From Prolixibacteraceae bacterium (GTDB lineage Bacteria > Bacteroidota > Bacteroidia > Bacteroidales > Prolixibacteraceae), in the NCBI GenBank assembly GCA_025355875.1, contig JANXYV010000157.1, positions 1 to 64,000 on the forward strand: a stretch of DNA of 64,000 nt, given 5' to 3'. The notes under the pieces are model-generated. The model did no database searches. It had not been told where the DNA came from and worked only from the letters and a program-made list of their open reading frames with translations. Made by a program: the position numbers and the translations under genes. Position 1 is the first letter of the stretch, and every line of letters starts with the position of its first letter. Positions 16,495-25,580 of this stretch are shown piece after piece.

Positions 16495-18258
16495 TCAGCT
16501 TTCCCTTTTACCGTGAAGTAACATATTTACTGCGTCCTGAAGTGACCCGGCGCGAAGGACTTCGCCGGAGTTGACAAAGAAGATTTCATCGGCATTTTCG
16601 ATGGTGTTTAGCCGGTGGGCAATGATGACCCGGGTGGTGCTTGCGGGCAATTTCTGAAGGATATTTTCGAGCAATTGTTCAGTAACTGTGTCAATGTTGG
16701 CAGTGGCTTCGTCAAGAATGAGCAGTTCGGGTTTGCGCAATACCGAGCGCATAAAGGCAATCAGTTGTTTTTGCCCCAGGCTGATGCTGTCGCCGGTCGT
16801 CTGAACCTTAGAATCCAGGCCTTCGTCGAATCGGCTCAGCAAACTTTCAAGCCCTGCTTCCATTATGACTTCTGCCAGTTCATTGTTTGATAAATTCCGG
16901 TATTCCTCATTTCCATACAGTATATTATCCCGAACAGTTCCGGTAAAAAGGAAGGGTTCCTGAAGGATAAACCCGATTTTTTGAGTCCGCTCGGCTGGTT
17001 CATACGAACGTATATCTTTTCCATCAAGAAAAATAAGTCCTTTGGAGCCATCGTACAATCGGGCAATCAGCGATGCGGTAGTTGTTTTTCCTCCTCCGGT
17101 TGGTCCGACAAAGGCATAGGTTTTTCCCCGTTCAAGGTTAAAACTCACATGGTGCAGCACTTCTTTTCCGTTGGGGTAGGTGAACGACACATTCCGGAAC
17201 GAAAGATAGGCATGCGAATTGTCGCTGCAATGACCCGGTAAAACAGTCAGGTTGGTATCGAGCGAAAGAATCTGAGAAATCCGGTCCCAGCCTGCCATGG
17301 CCACCTGAAAACTGGCCCAAAGCGCCGCAAGCTGACGCAAAGGATGATAAAAATTGTTGATGTAGGCCAGAAACCCAATCAGCAATCCGATGGTGAATTG
17401 TCCGGAAATAATCAGGTAAATGCCAAATGCCAGCACAATCAGCTGACCAATATTTGCTGAAAGTCCATAAACCGGCGTGAAAATATTGTTCGCCAAACCG
17501 GCGCTGACGGCTGTTGAGTAATTTTTTTGATTCGCTTCGTCAAACCGTTTACGAAAGTAATCGCGCCGGTTAAAAGCGACAATCACCTTGAAATTATTCA
17601 GGCTTTCCTGAATTTCGGCGCTCAATCCGCCCACACTTTTTAGGTTGGCGGCATTCTTGCTTTTTACCCAGGGTGTGATGGCTTTGGTAAATATCCAGAT
17701 GATCACCGCCGGTAAAAGTGCGGCGCCACCTAATTCAGGATTAATACTCAACAGAAAAATACCGGCTCCGAGCATGGTGAAAATGCTGCTGATAAACTGC
17801 ATCAGCGACTGTGAAAAAAACTGGTTCAGCTTGTCGGTGTCGTTGTTGATGCGCGAAATCAAATCTCCGGCTTTGTTCTGGTTGAAAAAATCGACCGGAA
17901 GTACCTGCAATTTATTGAAGACCGCATTGCGCAAACTATAGAGCATCCGCTGTCCGACGCCGCCCATCAGGATAATCTGAAGATAATTGGTCACAAAAAC
18001 GGTGGTATACAATCCAAGTAAAATGCCTGAAAACACGATTACTCCATGATATTGCTTCGATTGAATATAGGTGTCGATGGTATGCCCGATCAGGAAAGGA
18101 GCCAGCAAACTCAAGCCTGCATTGATCAGGATGATGATCATGGCCAGGATGATCGTTTTTCGTTCTTCCTGAATCAAATCGAGCAGTTTCCGGAGCGCTG
18201 CCAGGGTAGATTTTTTTTGCTCTGTTTTGCTGGCAGCCTCGTTCAGATTATAGTTCAT
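16495..18258 (-). CDS. ABC exporter half, catalytic NBD with degenerate signature
   Basis: 587 residues from the ATG at 18258 (an in-frame start 39 bp upstream also exists). Six membrane helices form a type IV exporter domain, followed by a nucleotide-binding domain: Walker A GPTGGGKTT, Q-loop GFILQEPF, signature region ISLGQKQ instead of LSGGQ, Walker B LLILDEATANID with the catalytic Glu, and H-loop IIAHRL with His. The start overlaps the upstream ABC gene by 11 bp, so the two are translationally coupled and form a heterodimer. This subunit contributes the hydrolysis machinery for the active site and the degenerate signature to the inactive one. Substrates of such exporters are drugs, lipids or peptides; not predictable here. 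Confidence 0.9.
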   Translation of the reverse strand: MNYNLNEAASKTEQKKSTLAALRKLLDLIQEERKTIILAMIIILINAGLSLLAPFLIGHTIDTYIQSKQYHGVIVFSGILLGLYTTVFVTNYLQIILMGGVGQRMLYSLRNAVFNKLQVLPVDFFNQNKAGDLISRINNDTDKLNQFFSQSLMQFISSIFTMLGAGIFLLSINPELGGAALLPAVIIWIFTKAITPWVKSKNAANLKSVGGLSAEIQESLNNFKVIVAFNRRDYFRKRFDEANQKNYSTAVSAGLANNIFTPVYGLSANIGQLIVLAFGIYLIISGQFTIGLLIGFLAYINNFYHPLRQLAALWASFQVAMAGWDRISQILSLDTNLTVLPGHCSDNSHAYLSFRNVSFTYPNGKEVLHHVSFNLERGKTYAFVGPTGGGKTTTASLIARLYDGSKGLIFLDGKDIRSYEPAERTQKIGFILQEPFLFTGTVRDNILYGNEEYRNLSNNELAEVIMEAGLESLLSRFDEGLDSKVQTTGDSISLGQKQLIAFMRSVLRKPELLILDEATANIDTVTEQLLENILQKLPASTTRVIIAHRLNTIENADEIFFVNSGEVLRAGSLQDAVNMLLHGKRES

Positions 18259-19996
18259 AGTGACTTGTACTTCGTTGTGAATTTTCGATTTGCACATACT
18301 CGGTGCAGGTTTCCATTAACTCGCGATGCGTTCCGGTGGCAATCACTTCGCCTTCCATCAACAGAATGATTTGCTCAAAATGCTTGACTGACGCGACCTT
18401 TTGAGCAATCGAAATCAAGGTCAGATCGGGATAATTCCTGGCAAGATTGGTAAGGATTTTTTTCTCGGTCTGACGATCGACCCGCGAAGTGAAATCGTCG
18501 AGCAAAAGAATTTTTGGATCGATGGCCAGCGCACGGGCTAGCATGATCCGCTGTTTTTGCCCTCCGGAAAGACTGGTTCCACGTTCGGAAACGATGGTGC
18601 TGAGCTTTTCGGGAAGTGAATCAATAAAATCTTTCAGTTCGGCAGTGGCAATGGCTTTTTCGAGCGATTCGTCGGTCACCAGATTGCTGAATGCAATATT
18701 TTCGCGCAGGCTCATGTTGAAGATCACGCTGTCCTGAAGTACAAATCCAATCTGGCTGCGAAACGATTGTTTGTCATAGCTTTCAATGCTGCGGCCATCA
18801 AAAAGCATGGTTCCGCTGTCCTGTTTCACCAAATCGGTCAGTAGATTAATCAACTGGCTTTTTCCAGCCGCCGTTGGACCGATAATAGCCACCTGCGTTT
18901 TACCTTTCACTGAAAATGAAATGTTTTTCAGGATGGGCTTTCCGTCATACGAAAGCGAAACATTTTCAAGTTCAATTTTTCCCTGAAGGATTTCCTTAAT
19001 GGTCCCGGTTTCAGGGATTTCAGGAGCTTCCAGAACCTCATTGATTCTGGCATACGATGCCGATGCCTGGGCAATGATGTTGCTCATAAAACCAATCATC
19101 AGGATTGGAAAAATAAGCAGAGCCAGGTAGCTGTTGAAGGCTGCAAAATCGCCCAGCGACATTTCTCCGGAAATGACAAAATGGCCGCCAAGCATCAGGA
19201 TCACAAGCATTCCGATGTTAGCAGTATAGGTTACAATCGGGATCAATGCTGCGAATAAACGCAGGATGGAAAGTCCAATGTTTCGGGCTTCGGTATTGAC
19301 TTCCAGAAATTTGTGATATTCGGTTTGCTGTGAATTGAGCACCCTGATGATGGCTGAACCCATGATGCTTTCGTTGATGACCCGGTTGAGCCAGTCGATG
19401 ATTTCGCGGCTTCGTTTAAACAAGGTGCGCACTTTCCGGAGAACAATATAAAAAGTTCCGCCAATGATAGGAATGATGAGGATGATCGGAACTGCCAGTT
19501 TGTAATTGATCATGACCAGCAGCATGCAGGTACCGATAATCATAAACAGAGAAGAAAAGATCGTAACCACGGCCATCGAAACAAACATCTTGATAGAATC
19601 GATGTCGGAAGTGAGGTTGGTCAGCAGTTTCGACGGATTTGCCTTGAGCACGTATGAATAGCTTTGCCGGGATATCTTGTCGGCAAGACGGGTTCGCAGA
19701 TCGCGGGCCACCTTTTCGGAGGCAAAAGTTTGTACAATGCTTTGCAGATAAGTGAAAAAGAAAATCACCAGTGAGGCAATCAAAAACTCGGTCACAATGG
19801 TCCGGAACACAAAATTGCCAGCCGTAAACGCATCAATTCCCCTCGAAATAATTTTGGGAAGCAGCAAATTTACCCCATTACTCAGCAGGGCAAACAGTAC
19901 CAAAAAGGCGACCATGCCCCGGTACGGCTTCAGTAAACTAAACACACTTGGTTTCTTTTCCTTTTTTTCGTTTTTCCTATTTTCTGATTGGCTCAT
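18248..19996 (-). CDS. ABC exporter half, NBD with degenerate catalytic residues
   Basis: 582 residues: a six-helix exporter domain (starting YRGMVAFLVLFALLS) and an NBD with Walker A GPTAAGKS, Q-loop GFVLQDSVI, an intact signature LSGGQKQ, Walker B ILLLDDFTSRVD with Asp replacing the catalytic Glu, and IAQKV in the H-loop with Gln replacing His. It should bind but hardly hydrolyse ATP. It lies first in a two-gene unit with the other half-transporter. The residue pattern is complementary to the partner, as in TM287/288, BmrCD and TmrAB. The upstream gap holds a palindromic repeat at 20105-20180 that may separate it from the sigma-factor unit. Confidence 0.9.
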   Translation of the reverse strand: MSQSENRKNEKKEKKPSVFSLLKPYRGMVAFLVLFALLSNGVNLLLPKIISRGIDAFTAGNFVFRTIVTEFLIASLVIFFFTYLQSIVQTFASEKVARDLRTRLADKISRQSYSYVLKANPSKLLTNLTSDIDSIKMFVSMAVVTIFSSLFMIIGTCMLLVMINYKLAVPIILIIPIIGGTFYIVLRKVRTLFKRSREIIDWLNRVINESIMGSAIIRVLNSQQTEYHKFLEVNTEARNIGLSILRLFAALIPIVTYTANIGMLVILMLGGHFVISGEMSLGDFAAFNSYLALLIFPILMIGFMSNIIAQASASYARINEVLEAPEIPETGTIKEILQGKIELENVSLSYDGKPILKNISFSVKGKTQVAIIGPTAAGKSQLINLLTDLVKQDSGTMLFDGRSIESYDKQSFRSQIGFVLQDSVIFNMSLRENIAFSNLVTDESLEKAIATAELKDFIDSLPEKLSTIVSERGTSLSGGQKQRIMLARALAIDPKILLLDDFTSRVDRQTEKKILTNLARNYPDLTLISIAQKVASVKHFEQIILLMEGEVIATGTHRELMETCTEYVQIENSQRSTSHYEL

Positions 19997-20104
19997 TCTC
20001 CGATTTAAACTTTGAAATATTAACTACAAAGAAACTACAAAAGTGTTTAGGGTTTATGAAAATTTGTGAACTTAATTCTTACGTAAAGTTTAATGATAAA
20101 AAAT

Positions 20105-20180
20105 GCCACCAAGACACCAGCTTCTCAAGTTTCACGAAGAGTTTCTTCGTGGTCACATTGTGTTTTAGTGCCTTGGTGGC
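20105..20180. repeat. Nested palindromic repeat (CACCAAG type)
   Basis: GCCACCAAGACACCA (20105-20119) pairs at 13 of 15 positions with the reverse complement of 20166-20180. Inside it CACGAAGA (20133-20140) and TCTTCGTG (20144-20151) form a perfect 8-bp stem with a 3-base loop. The element is 76 bp long, intergenic and resembles the widespread 'CACCAAGGCACTA' extragenic palindromes seen in many Bacteroidota genomes. Besides this element, nothing was recognised between 19997 and 20211. Confidence 0.65.
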
Positions 20181-20211
20181 AAAACTCAATTCCTATATGC
20201 GGATTAATTCT

Positions 20212-20574
20212 TCAGGATTCCTTTCCTTTTTCATCCCAATTCCAGCGATTTCCCCAATGTCCATGATAATTTTGAATATTTTCCTTGAACTTTTCACGTT
20301 CTTCCGGGGTCATATTTTCCCATTTTTCGAGCATGCGTTGACCAAATTGGTTTCTTTGACCACATCCACCTTTGTGATGCCCGCCAAATCCGCCGAGAAT
20401 CAACCGGGATAGAATCATCAGGCCAATGGTTTGCCAGAACGAAATTTCTGGTATATGGAACAATAGTGGCATAAGCCAATTCCACAAGTGCATTGTCAGG
20501 AAACCAAAAGCTACGAAGGCAACAAACATCAGAGGTATAAATAAATACCATCTTCTTCTAAAAACTGTTCTCAT
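20212..20574 (-). CDS. Small membrane protein with His/Gly-rich and Spy-like tail
   Basis: 120 residues. Two hydrophobic helices (YLFIPLMFVAFVAFGFLTM and FWQTIGLMILSRLILGGF) are followed by a GGHHKGGCGQ segment and a C-terminal amphipathic stretch, MLEKWENMTPEEREKFKE, which resembles the 'TPEER' motif of Spy/CpxP- and ZraP-like periplasmic chaperones. The tail then becomes His/Trp/Asn rich (YHGHWGNRWNW). It starts 12 bp after an ECF sigma gene and is probably cotranscribed with it. Metal binding through His/Cys, or a role as a regulator of the sigma factor, is a guess; no known family was recognised. Confidence 0.6.
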   Translation of the reverse strand: MRTVFRRRWYLFIPLMFVAFVAFGFLTMHLWNWLMPLLFHIPEISFWQTIGLMILSRLILGGFGGHHKGGCGQRNQFGQRMLEKWENMTPEEREKFKENIQNYHGHWGNRWNWDEKGKES

Positions 20575-20586
20575 ATTTTCTATTCT

Positions 20587-21207
20587 TTAAAAGTTTATTA
20601 ATTCGTCATAAATAAGCCTTAACCGTTCCCGAAGTAACAAAACTGCATAACGTTTTCTTGAAATCAGGGTATTCACCGGGACACCGGTCTGCTTCGAAAT
20701 CTCCTTAAACGAAAGGCCTTTTAAATCAGTCATTTCGAACACAAATCGCTGTTCTTCCGGAAGTTCTTCCATGGCTTTTTCGAGTTCAGACCAGACCAGT
20801 GAACGCAGATAATCGGTTTCGGGCGTATTTCCATCGTCGAAAAGCAGATCGCGCAATTCGGTAAAGGAGCTATCATCATCTGTTTCAGAGAAAATCTCCG
20901 GAATGGATTCTGTCTTCTTTTTCCTGTATAAATCGGTGATCCTGTTACGGGCCACGGTGAAAAGCCATGCCGCCATTTGGTCGATCGGTTTGAGTAACCA
21001 GTCGGCTTCAGCCAGCTGATAATAAACCTCCTGAAGAATATCCTCGGCATCTTCGCTGTTGCTCACACGTTTGCGGATAAAACTCTGCAAACGATGGCCG
21101 TAGTTTTTGATGATTTCGGATATGGATTGTTTTTCCTTCAATGTAGTTTTTATCAGATCAAGCGACAACTCGTCGGACGACAGACCTAAAACCTCAATTC
21201 CATTCAT
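20587..21207 (-). CDS. ECF-type RNA polymerase sigma factor
   Basis: 206 residues from the ATG at 21207; a TTG 21 bp upstream is the other candidate. Region 2 shows KNYGHRLQSFIRKRVSNSEDAEDILQEVYYQLAEA and MAAWLFTVARNRITDLYRKKK. An acidic linker with EIFSETDDDSSFTEL follows, then region 4 with ELPEEQRFVFEMTDLKGLSFKEISKQTGVPVNTLISRKRYAV, an HTH that binds the -35. It does not have an adjacent classical anti-sigma gene; instead a small membrane protein starts 12 bp downstream and may fill that role. It is not close in sequence to the sigma factor at 13342-13890. Confidence 0.9.
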   Translation of the reverse strand: MNGIEVLGLSSDELSLDLIKTTLKEKQSISEIIKNYGHRLQSFIRKRVSNSEDAEDILQEVYYQLAEADWLLKPIDQMAAWLFTVARNRITDLYRKKKTESIPEIFSETDDDSSFTELRDLLFDDGNTPETDYLRSLVWSELEKAMEELPEEQRFVFEMTDLKGLSFKEISKQTGVPVNTLISRKRYAVLLLRERLRLIYDELINF

Positions 21208-21526
21208 TTTGTTTCGATTGAACGACAACTGAATTTCCCTGAATCGCCTGACCTGTTAACCGACCTGGTCTTTCATTCAAATCCACTTGTTCAGCTTATA
21301 TTCCGATAGACGAATGAGCTCAGAAAATATTTTATGGAATTCGGTTATATTTTAAAAATTTTAAGGTTCATATCCAATGCCTGAACGAAATCGGATTTTG
21401 TAGCTATATGAAATTATTTCGTCTATATATCTGTTTCATCATAAGTTTCGTGAACTTCAAGAGCAAAAAATCGTATGAGACAATATCAGCAAATAAAACT
21501 AAAATTCACCATTTAAAACTTAAACT
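21208..21526. other. Intergenic region without recognised gene
   Basis: This AT-rich gap lies between the divergent ECF sigma gene and the lipoprotein gene and must hold promoters for both. No clear TAnnTTTG element, hairpin or small reading frame was found. Confidence 0.4.
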
Positions 21527-21976
21527 ATGAAAGCAAAGATGATTATCAGCCTGATGATTTTGCTCATCATTGTATGTTGTTCGCCCAATGAAAAACAACA
21601 TCGCAAAATTGATGGTGCCTGGAGTTTGGTTTCCTACATAACTGTCTCAAAAGATACTGTTGTTGGCAGATATGTTGGAAAAGATGTCGTTGGATCTCAA
21701 ATTAAAGTTTGGTCACAGAATCACTTTGTTTTTGTTGGACGTTTTATCGTTCAGGATAAAGCAAAAGATAATTATGGTGGGGGCACTTATACTTTGGAAG
21801 GATCACAATACATCGAAACCATCCTGTACCACAAAAATCATCAATGGGTCAATTCAAAGCCCCGAATGTTGTTGGAAATTAGAGGAGATACACTTTACCA
21901 GACCTGGCCGGTTAATGATAACTGGCAAATCAACAAATACGATTATACAGTAGAAAAATATGTCAAGCTAAAATAA
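21527..21976 (+). CDS. Small lipoprotein, lipocalin-like
   Basis: 149 residues. The leader MIISLMILLIIVCCS carries a lipobox, so it should be a lipoprotein. The mature part begins KIDGAWSLVSYITV, a 'G-x-W' strand followed by several short beta-strands (FVFVGRFIV, GGGTYTLEGSQYIETIL, MLLEIRGDTLYQTW), the general pattern of lipocalin-like or DUF4488-type beta-barrels. Function unknown. It stands alone and shares a bidirectional terminator with the convergent epimerase gene. Confidence 0.65.
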   Translation: MKAKMIISLMILLIIVCCSPNEKQHRKIDGAWSLVSYITVSKDTVVGRYVGKDVVGSQIKVWSQNHFVFVGRFIVQDKAKDNYGGGTYTLEGSQYIETILYHKNHQWVNSKPRMLLEIRGDTLYQTWPVNDNWQINKYDYTVEKYVKLK

Positions 21977-21979
21977 TCC

Positions 21980-22024
21980 GAAAATGAGCAATCCTGCTGC
22001 TCAACAGCGGGGCTGTTCATTTTA
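21980..22024. terminator. Bidirectional terminator
   Basis: AAAATGAGCA (21981-21990) pairs with TGTTCATTTT (22014-22023) with one mismatch; both strands end in T runs. It overlaps the stop codon of the epimerase gene and follows the lipoprotein gene. Confidence 0.65.
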
Positions 22025-22877
22025 TACAGATTTCAGATAAAGCACATTTAATATCGGGATATTTGAATCTGAACCCTAAATCCAGAAGCCTTCCAGGAAA
22101 GACAACCGGTGATTGTAAGAGAAGTGAAGCTGCTTCTCCATAAATGAATCGGAGGACAAAAGCAGGTACGGTAAAAAATGCCGGTCGGTTTAAAGCTTCT
22201 GATATGGCCTTGGTGAATTCACTGTTGGTGATGCTTTCAGGAGCTACCAGATTATAAATTCCCTGGACATGCTGATTTTCAATGGCCCACAAAACAGCCT
22301 GAGCAACGTCCTGGATATGAACAAACGGGAAAGCCTGTGTGCCTGAGCCAATCCTGCCACCAAGTCCAAGTTTAAAAAGCGGCAGTAACTGCTTTATTAT
22401 CTGGGCATCCTGACCAATAACCGGGGCAATCCTGAATATTACCTTTCTGACTGAACCAGATAAATTTGCAGAAGCATTTTCCCATTGTCTGACGACATCT
22501 GCAGCAAAACCATCAGCAAGACTGGAGCTCTCTTCGGTATGATAACTTCCCGGAGAATAGATACCTATTGCAGAAGCTGAAATGAATTTCTGAGGTCTGA
22601 ACTCAGGAGGTAATTGATTAATTGCCTGAACTATTTTCCCGGTAGGTCCGATTCGGCTTTTCAGAATTTCATCTTTCTTTGCTTTCGTCCACCGGCAAAG
22701 TATCGGAGCCCCGGCCAGATGGATAACCACATTCATTCCGGAAATTATTTCCATTAAACATGAAACATCGGATAGAAGTTCCCGGTTGATGAATAGGATG
22801 TCGTGACCTGAATTTTTCAGTTCGTGAATAAGATTTTTCCCAATATAACCGTTTGCTCCTGAAAGGACAATCTTCAT
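22017..22877 (-). CDS. TIGR01777-type SDR epimerase (YfcH-like)
   Basis: 286 residues. The Rossmann NAD(P) motif GANGYIG is at residues 7-13, VIHLAGAP lies at the beta-4 position, and ISASAIGIYS carries the family's Ser/Tyr region (Y-x-x-x-x motif modified, as is common in this subfamily). Further hallmarks are FRIAPVIG, the 'PFVHIQDVAQAVLWAI' segment and a C-terminal DUF1731-like domain (GRLLDLGFRFKYPDI). These are atypical short-chain dehydrogenases of unknown substrate, conserved in many bacteria and in plant chloroplasts (cell-division protein SulA-type naming is historic). Cytosolic. The stop overlaps a terminator hairpin. Confidence 0.88.
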   Translation of the reverse strand: MKIVLSGANGYIGKNLIHELKNSGHDILFINRELLSDVSCLMEIISGMNVVIHLAGAPILCRWTKAKKDEILKSRIGPTGKIVQAINQLPPEFRPQKFISASAIGIYSPGSYHTEESSSLADGFAADVVRQWENASANLSGSVRKVIFRIAPVIGQDAQIIKQLLPLFKLGLGGRIGSGTQAFPFVHIQDVAQAVLWAIENQHVQGIYNLVAPESITNSEFTKAISEALNRPAFFTVPAFVLRFIYGEAASLLLQSPVVFPGRLLDLGFRFKYPDIKCALSEICIK

Positions 22878-23141
22878 TCGTAATTTAGGATTAAGTTTAC
22901 ATGCTTGCTAAAATACAAACAACTTATTAATAAGTTTATCTTTTCAGGATTTTTCAGTTAAGTTTGTTTCAATTCAAAGGTTCATACTCATCCACTTTTT
23001 TGAAACATGAAACGAACATACCGCTGGAATGAATTTCATAGGAGGCGGCACAGGATGGAAATTATAATTCGAAATATGGAATTCTTGGCATGATGGTTCT
23101 ATTCGAACGCTCAATAAATCAATTAATACAGTTATTTTCGA

Positions 23142-25577
23142 ATGAAAAAGAAACCCCCCATATCTTCTGCAAAATCGAAATCAAAAACCACAACAAGCCG
23201 AAAAAAGGGTGGATCATCTAAAAGTTTCAAGCGTAGAATATTCTTCTTTTTGCTAAAAGCCGGAGCCGCATTAATCATGCTGGCCTTTTTACTTTTTCTG
23301 ATTGTATACGTTGGATTTACAGGACCGGTGCCTTCGTCCGAAGAATTGCAAAAAATAAAAAACCCGGTTTCGACCGAAGTTTATGCCAGCGACGGGCGTT
23401 TGCTTGGGCGTTATTACATTGAGAACCGAAGCAACGTGAGCTTTGACCAGATTTCGCCCAATGTGATTAATGCGTTGGTAGCTACCGAAGATTCCAGATT
23501 TTACAAGCATCGCGGGATAGATGAAATCGCTTTAATCCGGGTGTTTTTCAAGTCGGTTCTGTTGCAGGATCGTAGTGCAGGCGGAGGAAGTACACTCAGT
23601 CAGCAGATCGCAAAAAACCTGTACCCACGTAAATCTTTTGGCCCATTGACCATGCCGGTCAACAAACTTAGGGAGTCAATTATTGCCTACCGTCTCGAGA
23701 AACTGTATACCAAAGAAGAAATACTTTCACTTTACCTGAACACCGTTCCTTTTGCTGAAAACACGTTTGGAATTGGGGTGGCCTCCGAGCGGTTTTTTAA
23801 CAAACCGCCCGCAAAACTGAAAGTTCAGGAGGCAGCCACTCTGATCGGAATGCTTAAGGCAAACAACAGCTATAATCCACGGAAAAATCCGGAAAAATCT
23901 CTGGAACGCCGCAATGTGGTCATTGATCAGATGTTGAAATACGATTACCTGTCGGTTGCTGAAGCCAAAGTGTATAAAGCTGAACCCCTCGAGCTTACCT
24001 ATAATTTAATCACATACAATGAAGGGCCAGCGCCTTACCTGATGGAAAAAATCCGGCCAATTCTTCAGACCTGGTGCGACGATCACCTGAAGGAAGACCA
24101 AACAACCTTCAATCTTTTTACCGATGGTTTAAAAATCCGGACCACCATTGATTTTGATATGCAATTGGCGGCAGAGAAAGCTGTTTCAGAACAAATGAAA
24201 AACCTTCAGGCCTTGTTTCTCGCAAGTTTAGGAAAAAGTAAACCGTGGGGAAATGATCAAACCGTGGTTTACCGCGCAATGAAACGATCCGATCGTTACC
24301 GGATGCTGAAAAAAAGTGGTCTTGTAGAGGAACAGATCCGGCAAGTTTTTAACACCCCAACTTTGGTTTCATTATTCGACTGGAATGACGACAAACAGGT
24401 TGAAATGACCCCTATGGATTCTGTTCAGTATTATCTGAAAATCCTGAATACCGGATTTATGGCCATGGATCCTGCTTCCGGAGAGTTGAAAGCCTATATT
24501 GGAGGAAATGATTTTCGGTATTTTAAATACGATCATACCAAAGCCAAACGACAGGTTGGATCTACATTTAAACCCATTGTCTATCTGGGAGCATTGGAAG
24601 CCGGAATTTCACCGGATACTTATTTTGCCAATGAAAAGAAAGTTTACACGGAATACGATAATTGGTCGCCCGAGAACTCCCACGATGATTACACAGGTTT
24701 CTATTCGATGGAAGGTGCCCTGGCCAAATCCATCAATACGATTGCGGTGGAAGTGCTGATGCAAGCCGGAATATCGAAGGTCGTTGAGTTGGCCAAACGC
24801 ATGGGGATCGACTCTGATTTACCTGAATATCCCTCATTGGCACTTGGTACTGCTTCGGTTTCGCTGGAAGAAATGGTGTGTGTGTATTCGGAAATTGTGA
24901 ACGGTGGACGGAAGGTTTCCCCGTATTATTTAAAGAGAATCGAATCGAATGCCGGCCAGGTGCTGGAAGAATTTCAGAATATTCAGCCGGTTGATCAGGT
25001 TGCACAAAGCGAAAACTGCAGGATGATTACTCAAATGCTGAAAGGAGTGGTGAACGATGGAACTGGAAGTGCTATTCGTTCAACCTGGGGGATTGATTCC
25101 GAGTTTGCCGGAAAAACCGGTACAACTCAGGATCAGGCCGATGGCTGGTTCATAGGAATGACCCCGAATCTGGTGGCTGGTGCCTGGGTTGGGGGAGAAG
25201 ATCCCTGCATCCATTTTCGGACTTTGGGTGAGGGAGCCGGCGGACATACTGCTTTGCCAATTGTCGGCAGCTTCTTTAGCCAGATATTACACAACCCCAA
25301 ATTTCAGAGAATGAAGTCCGGCACCTTCGAAACTCCATCAGAAGAAAACCTTGCATTGATGAACATTCCACCCTATCGCGAAGTTCTTGAAGTTAAAAAA
25401 AGAGGTTTTATACATGATTTGTTTGGTAAAAAAGAAACGAAAAAGGAAACAGATTTGAAAGTTAAGGAAAAACCCAATTCTGAACCTGAAAAGAATGAAC
25501 CCAAGCCTGCTGCTGAGCCTGAGAAAAAACCGTTCTGGCAAAGCATGAAAGAAATCTTTAAGAAGAAAAGCAAATAA
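23142..25577 (+). CDS. Class A penicillin-binding protein 1A
   Basis: 811 residues. Basic cytosolic N-terminus (about 40 residues), one membrane anchor (GAALIMLAFLLFLIVYVG), then glycosyltransferase family 51: ATEDSRFYKHRGID with the catalytic Glu at about 116, GGGSTLSQQIAKNL, and the 'EKLYTKEEILSLYLNTV' motif. The transpeptidase domain has the three penicillin-binding motifs: S-T-F-K at about 473, S-I-N at about 530, and K-T-G-T at about 658. It polymerises and crosslinks peptidoglycan in the periplasm. The C-terminal 80 residues are a Lys/Glu/Pro-rich tail of low complexity. The next gene starts 3 bp downstream, which suggests a two-gene unit with the ClC channel. Confidence 0.94.
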   Translation: MKKKPPISSAKSKSKTTTSRKKGGSSKSFKRRIFFFLLKAGAALIMLAFLLFLIVYVGFTGPVPSSEELQKIKNPVSTEVYASDGRLLGRYYIENRSNVSFDQISPNVINALVATEDSRFYKHRGIDEIALIRVFFKSVLLQDRSAGGGSTLSQQIAKNLYPRKSFGPLTMPVNKLRESIIAYRLEKLYTKEEILSLYLNTVPFAENTFGIGVASERFFNKPPAKLKVQEAATLIGMLKANNSYNPRKNPEKSLERRNVVIDQMLKYDYLSVAEAKVYKAEPLELTYNLITYNEGPAPYLMEKIRPILQTWCDDHLKEDQTTFNLFTDGLKIRTTIDFDMQLAAEKAVSEQMKNLQALFLASLGKSKPWGNDQTVVYRAMKRSDRYRMLKKSGLVEEQIRQVFNTPTLVSLFDWNDDKQVEMTPMDSVQYYLKILNTGFMAMDPASGELKAYIGGNDFRYFKYDHTKAKRQVGSTFKPIVYLGALEAGISPDTYFANEKKVYTEYDNWSPENSHDDYTGFYSMEGALAKSINTIAVEVLMQAGISKVVELAKRMGIDSDLPEYPSLALGTASVSLEEMVCVYSEIVNGGRKVSPYYLKRIESNAGQVLEEFQNIQPVDQVAQSENCRMITQMLKGVVNDGTGSAIRSTWGIDSEFAGKTGTTQDQADGWFIGMTPNLVAGAWVGGEDPCIHFRTLGEGAGGHTALPIVGSFFSQILHNPKFQRMKSGTFETPSEENLALMNIPPYREVLEVKKRGFIHDLFGKKETKKETDLKVKEKPNSEPEKNEPKPAAEPEKKPFWQSMKEIFKKKSK

Positions 25578-25580
25578 CGG

